Assembly: GCA_027731885.1 (NCBI GenBank)
Contig: JAQCAO010000031.1
Span: forward strand, 1 to 12,869
Origin: Actinomycetota bacterium
GTDB taxonomy: Bacteria > Actinomycetota > Actinomycetes > Nanopelagicales > Nanopelagicaceae
Reading direction: 5' to 3'
DNA: 12,869 nucleotides
The notes beneath the pieces were generated by a model. That model had not been told where the DNA came from, searched no databases, and saw nothing but the letters and a program-made list of their open reading frames with translations. The translations under genes were made by a program, and so were the position numbers. Positions 8,413-12,869 of the stretch are shown here, piece after piece; positions within the stretch are counted from its first letter, which is position 1, and each line of letters starts with the position of its first letter.

Positions 8413-8427
8413 GTAAAAAGCGCAAAA

Positions 8428-10439
<2,012 letters not shown>

Positions 10440-10450
10440 GGAGATCGCTA

Positions 10451-10708
10451 ATGGCTAAAGCAGATATCACAATGTACGGCGCTGACTGGTGGGGAGATTG
10501 CCGCCGCTCTAAGCGCCTCTTTGAAGAGCTAGATATTCAGGTAAATCATATTGACGTTGAAAAAGATGAATCAGCCGCCGCAAAAGTGATTGAGATCAAC
10601 GGAGGAGCGCAGTCGATTCCGGTAATCGTCTTTTCTGATGGAACTCACCTCACTGAACCGTCAGATAACGATCTAAAGGCGAAGTTACAAGTTTTAAATA
10701 TAATCTAA
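10451..10708 (+). CDS. Glutaredoxin-like (NrdH/mycoredoxin-type) protein with an altered active site
   Basis: An 85-residue thioredoxin-fold protein: strand ITMYGAD, active-site loop WWGDCRRSKR (13-22), a helix, strand HIDVEKD, QSIPVIVF with the cis-proline signature, and HLTEPSD near the C-terminus. In relatives the loop reads W-C-x-x-C, with the first cysteine as the nucleophile. Here the first position is Trp14 (TGG) and only C17, the second cysteine, remains; it is the sole cysteine of the protein. Ordinary disulfide exchange through a CxxC pair is therefore not possible. C17 could act as a monothiol centre, or the protein could have another role. The start ATG 10451 has a strong AAGGAG site overlapping the dapB stop. 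Function beyond the fold is not claimed. Confidence 0.8.
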   Translation: MAKADITMYGADWWGDCRRSKRLFEELDIQVNHIDVEKDESAAAKVIEINGGAQSIPVIVFSDGTHLTEPSDNDLKAKLQVLNII

Positions 10709-10794
10709 AGCTCAATCAACCTATTCCTTTTGGTGATTTCGCAAGCTCAATCAACCTATTCCTTTTGGTGATTTCGCAAGCTCAATCAACCTAT
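10708..10794. repeat. 35-bp tandem repeat, 2.5 copies, between convergent genes
   Basis: Identical 35-bp units run 10708-10742 and 10743-10777, followed by a 17-bp partial copy at 10778-10794. The array starts at the last base of the redoxin stop codon and extends into the end of azlD, filling the whole 77-bp spacer. The minus-strand TGA stop of azlD (10786-10788) and the last codons before it lie in the partial copy. Each full unit contains AATCAACC and GGTGATT (10714-10721/10732-10738 and 35 bp further on), which can form a 7-bp stem with one bulged A and a 10-nt loop. It may serve as a bidirectional terminator region. There are no spacers, so it is not a CRISPR array. Confidence 0.9.
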
Positions 10795-11109
10795 GTGAAA
10801 TAGCGTTGCCGAGGTCGCAGCTGCTGAAAGCACAACAATCGGAAATGGCGCACGGAAAATCAGCGCAACCATAGCCACTCCCACACCAGCCATGCGCTGG
10901 TCTGCGACTAAGCGAGAGCCATTTGTAAAGGCCTGAACGCCAACTAGTGCACTTAAGAGCGCTATTGGAATCAACGAGTTGATCTTTAATATCCGAGGAT
11001 GAGATAACCAACGCTTGGGGACGCTATGTCCAAGGTACTTTAGAGTAAAGGCCAGAACGCTAGTTCCGATTACAGCAATCCAAAACGGGTCAACTAGATT
11101 TATCTCCAT
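10786..11109 (-). CDS. azlD: AzlD family branched-chain amino-acid transporter, small subunit
   Basis: A 107-residue hydrophobic protein with about four membrane segments (roughly residues 8-26, 43-62, 72-86 and 88-104). The end RAPFPIVVLSAAATSATL matches the AzlD/BrnE C-terminal pattern. With AzlC it forms an exporter of branched-chain amino acids (BrnFE in Corynebacterium, AzlCD in Bacillus); the exact substrate here is inference. Start: ATG at 11109 (MEINLVDPFW) overlaps the azlC stop by 10 nt, a usual azlC-azlD arrangement. An earlier in-frame start at 11208 would lie deep inside azlC and is rejected. The last codons and the TGA stop lie within the 35-bp repeat. Confidence 0.88.
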   Translation of the reverse strand: MEINLVDPFWIAVIGTSVLAFTLKYLGHSVPKRWLSHPRILKINSLIPIALLSALVGVQAFTNGSRLVADQRMAGVGVAMVALIFRAPFPIVVLSAAATSATLFHIG

Positions 11110-11774
11110 ATGCTGGCTCGCATTCCGAGGAAGACTGCCAATATAGCGGTGGCAATAATTGGTACTCCGGGCACAAAGTACGGCGTCATTGCCAGCGCAA
11201 GTACGCAAGCAGAGAGAGCAAGTACTCGGTCAGTTTTACTAATTAAACGTGGCCAGAGGAGTCCTAAAAATGCTGCAGGTACTGCAGCATCTAAACCCCA
11301 AGCCGCAGGATTGCCCATTGCTTGCGCACCTAGCGCGCCTGCCAAGGTGAAGATATTCCAGAAGATAAAGACACCAATTCCAGTGAGCCAAAATCCTTGC
11401 CGCGCTTCCTTTTCTCCTAGGTGTTCTTGTGAAAGGGCAACACCAGTTGATTCATCAATCGTAATTTGTGCGGCAAGTATTCGACGTAACCCTCTGACAT
11501 TTAGTACTGGGGCCATGCGAAGTCCATAAAGAGTATTTCGCACACCTAATAATGTTGCAGTCGCAATTCCACTGAGCGCGCTACCGCCTGCGCCCAATAC
11601 GCCAACGACAGCAAATTGTGATGCGCCAGTAAAAGTTAGAAGAGAGAGTAAGCAACTCTGTAAAACCGAGAAACCGGCAGCAACAGATGCCGCTCCAAAG
11701 GCAACTCCATAGGTCCCAACAGTCAGAGATACGCTCAATGATTGGGCGGCGGTGGCGCGGTTCACTCTAGACAC
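11100..11774 (-). CDS. azlC: AzlC family branched-chain amino-acid exporter, large subunit
   Basis: A 224-residue integral membrane protein of the AzlC/BrnF family. The conserved TFTGASQFAVVG (GASQF at 50-54) follows the first membrane helices. LLGVRNTLYGLRMAP (76-90) and the acidic DES (107-109) mark the cytoplasmic part. AAVPAAFLGLLWPRL and a final hydrophobic stretch complete six or seven membrane segments. Start: GTG 11774, preceded by AGGGCAG about 8 nt upstream on the minus strand; a GTG at 11765 (residue 4) is an alternative. With azlD it forms a two-gene operon transcribed against all its neighbours and divergently from thyX, separated by about 60 bp. Confidence 0.9.
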   Translation of the reverse strand: MSRVNRATAAQSLSVSLTVGTYGVAFGAASVAAGFSVLQSCLLSLLTFTGASQFAVVGVLGAGGSALSGIATATLLGVRNTLYGLRMAPVLNVRGLRRILAAQITIDESTGVALSQEHLGEKEARQGFWLTGIGVFIFWNIFTLAGALGAQAMGNPAAWGLDAAVPAAFLGLLWPRLISKTDRVLALSACVLALAMTPYFVPGVPIIATAILAVFLGMRASIWR

Positions 11775-11834
11775 GGGTGCATTCTGCCCTAGATATCCTC
11801 AGTGAGATAGCGCGATCTATATAAGGTGACGCCC
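11775..11834. promoter_or_regulatory. Divergent azlC/thyX intergenic region
   Basis: These 60 bp must hold the 5' signals of both azlC (-) and thyX (+), unless thyX is read from upstream. An AT-rich TATATA (11818-11823) and AAGGTGA (11823-11829, 5 nt before ATG 11835) are visible; the latter is the likely thyX ribosome site. No convincing -35/-10 pair was found on either strand. Confidence 0.35.
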
Positions 11835-12044
11835 ATGAGCTTTGAAGTTATCTTTCGCGACGATGTCACAGTAGAACTCGTAAAATCAAGCGCTAGCGAT
11901 GCTGATGTAATTTGGGCTGCCCGCGTCTCCACCGCCGGTGAACAATCCCTGGATGAAATTGGGGAAGATCCAGCGCGCTCAGCAGGTTTGATCAACTATC
12001 TTGCGCGCGAACGCCACGGTTCACCCTCGAGCACACCTCAATGA
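11835..12044 (+). CDS. ThyX N-terminal fragment
   Basis: The first open frame of the interrupted thyX, 69 residues from ATG 11835 to TGA 12042-12044. It is ThyX-like up to HGSP, then five residues out of frame (SSTPQ). ATG 11835 has AAGGTGA 5 nt upstream; an in-frame GTG at 11826 would add three residues. Alone it lacks the signature motif and would not be an enzyme. Confidence 0.55.
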   Translation: MSFEVIFRDDVTVELVKSSASDADVIWAARVSTAGEQSLDEIGEDPARSAGLINYLARERHGSPSSTPQ

Positions 12045-12553
12045 CTTTTTTCATTAGCGCCCCCATATTTGTCTTCCGTGAATTTATGCGCCACCGAATC
12101 GCTTCCTATAACGAAGAGTCTGGGCGATATCGCGAGCTAAAACCAGTTTTCTATATTCCATCAAAAGAACGTAAATTGATTCAGGTTGGAAAAACTGGCG
12201 CGTATACATTCGAAGATGGCACAAAAGAGCAATTTGATATTTCAGTATCTGCAATGAAGGAAGCATATTTAGTTGCTTATGAGAGTTATAAGAAGATGCT
12301 TGAAGCAGGAGTAGCACGTGAAGTAGCGCGCGTCGTCTTGCCGGTGGCAACGTACTCTTCAATGTATGTGACTATGAATGCGCGTGCGTTAATGAACTTT
12401 CTCTCACTGCGCACGGCGCGTGAAGGTTCGCATTTTCCAAGCTACCCACAACGGGAAATAGAGATGGTTGCCGAGAAGATGGAAGCCGAATTCGCAAATT
12501 TGATGCCCCTTACCTACGGAGCTTTCGAGAAATCTGGACGGATCGCACCTTAA
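12041..12553 (+). CDS. thyX: ThyX C-terminal fragment with the RHR-x7-S signature
   Basis: The second open frame, 170 residues beginning at ATG 12041, which is an internal methionine (SMTFF) in intact ThyX. It overlaps the stop of the first frame as ATGA, so reinitiation after termination is conceivable. It contains APIFVFREFMRHRIASYNEE, REVARVVLPVATYSSMYVTMN and NFLSLRTAREG, covering most of the FAD and dUMP site. It lacks the first 65 or so residues and therefore the conserved Phe-Glu-His region. Confidence 0.65.
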   Translation: MTFFISAPIFVFREFMRHRIASYNEESGRYRELKPVFYIPSKERKLIQVGKTGAYTFEDGTKEQFDISVSAMKEAYLVAYESYKKMLEAGVAREVARVVLPVATYSSMYVTMNARALMNFLSLRTAREGSHFPSYPQREIEMVAEKMEAEFANLMPLTYGAFEKSGRIAP

Positions 12554-12570
12554 AACGGTAGGTTTAACCT

Positions 12571-12869
12571 ATGACAATCGAAGCGCCATTCGGACGCATG
12601 CTCACCGCAATGGTGACGCCGTTTGATAAAGATGGGAAAATCGATTGGCCTGGTGTAGAAAAATTAGCTGCTCATCTCGTAGCCAATGGTCACGATGGAA
12701 TCGCAGTTAACGGAACCACTGGCGAAGCCCCAACAACCAAATCTTCTGAGAAGGAAGAGATCATTCGCGTCGTAAAGAGCGTAGTTGGTCCAAAGATTTT
12801 CGTGGTTTCAGGTGCTGGAGATAATGAAACTGATTATTCAATAAATCAGGCTAAGCGCACCGAGAAAGC
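12571..12869 (+). CDS. dapA: 4-hydroxy-tetrahydrodipicolinate synthase DapA, N-terminal part (partial)
   Basis: The first 99 codons of dapA are present; the gene runs off the window. DapA condenses pyruvate with aspartate semialdehyde, the committed step of diaminopimelate/lysine synthesis, and its product is reduced by DapB, encoded upstream. Visible family features are FGRMLTAMVTPFDKDGKIDW, HDGIAVNGTTGEAPT with T49-T50-G51-E52 (substrate carboxylate binding), and IFVVSGAGDNET. The catalytic lysine lies beyond the window. ATG 12571 is 17 nt after the thyX stop, so the two are probably cotranscribed. The polarity effect of the thyX frameshift on dapA is unknown. Confidence 0.95.
   Translation, partial: MTIEAPFGRMLTAMVTPFDKDGKIDWPGVEKLAAHLVANGHDGIAVNGTTGEAPTTKSSEKEEIIRVVKSVVGPKIFVVSGAGDNETDYSINQAKRTEK

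Larger units (their letters stand above)
11835..12553 (+). pseudogene. thyX: Flavin-dependent thymidylate synthase ThyX, interrupted by a 1-base frameshift
   Basis: Read together, two overlapping frames encode ThyX, which makes dTMP from dUMP with FAD, NADPH and methylene-tetrahydrofolate. The first frame carries VIWAARVSTAGEQSLDEI and YLARERHGSP. The family then expects Phe-Glu-His (TTC GAG CAC), but the DNA reads TC GAG CAC at 12027-12034, one T short. Restoring one T joins the frames into about 239 residues, a normal ThyX length. The second frame holds the ThyX signature RHR-x7-S as RHRIASYNEES, followed by GRYREL, and the rest of the protein without further damage. The gene may be broken, translated as two coupled pieces, or affected by a sequence error; the otherwise clean reading frames favour a very recent event or an error. 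dapA follows after 17 nt, as in other actinobacteria. Confidence 0.85.

Noticed and set aside
10708..10794. CRISPR array
   Set aside because: The 35-bp units are directly adjacent with no spacers, and no cas gene is present.
11110..11208. Upstream start of azlD at 11208
   Set aside because: The extra 33 residues are a shifted reading of azlC, hydrophilic and Cys-rich, unlike AzlD; ATG 11109 fits the family and the usual small overlap.
11110..11529. 139-codon plus-strand open frame opposite azlC
   Set aside because: It is antisense to a clear membrane protein gene and shows no recognisable domain.

Overview
The window is a stretch of bacterial core genome, almost certainly from an actinobacterium. 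The gene order (nusA, ylxR, infB, rbfA, truB, ribF, rpsO, pnp, an M16 peptidase, dapB, thyX, dapA) follows the broad layout known from mycobacteria and relatives. Base composition is only moderate (about half GC by eye), spacers are short, and two co-directional gene pairs overlap or abut. Together these suggest a streamlined lineage such as the freshwater acI group (Nanopelagicales). That placement is inference from gene order and style, not from a database search.

Layout. Positions 1-5637 (+) hold a translation and RNA-maturation block: the 3' end of nusA, ylxR/rnpM, infB (IF2, with a repeat-rich N-terminal linker), rbfA, truB and ribF, mostly a few bases apart. Positions 5638-8412 hold rpsO and pnp, each behind a probable structured leader: a candidate promoter plus S15-type leader before rpsO, and a leader resembling the Actino-pnp RNA before pnp. 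Positions 8428-10708 (+) hold an M16 zinc peptidase, dapB (overlapping it by 4 bp) and a small glutaredoxin-like protein. Positions 10709-10785 are filled by a 35-bp tandem repeat. Positions 10786-11774 (-) hold azlC and azlD, a branched-chain amino-acid exporter pair and the only genes on the minus strand. Positions 11826-12869 (+) hold thyX, interrupted by an apparent 1-base deletion, and the 5' end of dapA.

How the genes fit together. NusA, IF2, RbfA, TruB, S15 and PNPase serve transcription elongation, ribosome assembly, initiation, tRNA modification and RNA turnover. RibF makes FMN and FAD, and ThyX is an FAD-dependent thymidylate synthase. DapA and DapB are the first two enzymes of the lysine/diaminopimelate branch.

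No new multi-gene system is visible. The points that deserve a second look are the thyX frameshift, which creates an ATGA stop/start overlap; the 35-bp repeat array that contains the azlD stop codon; a redoxin whose expected nucleophilic cysteine is tryptophan; interchangeable hairpin arms at the ylxR 3' end; and the rpsO and pnp leaders.
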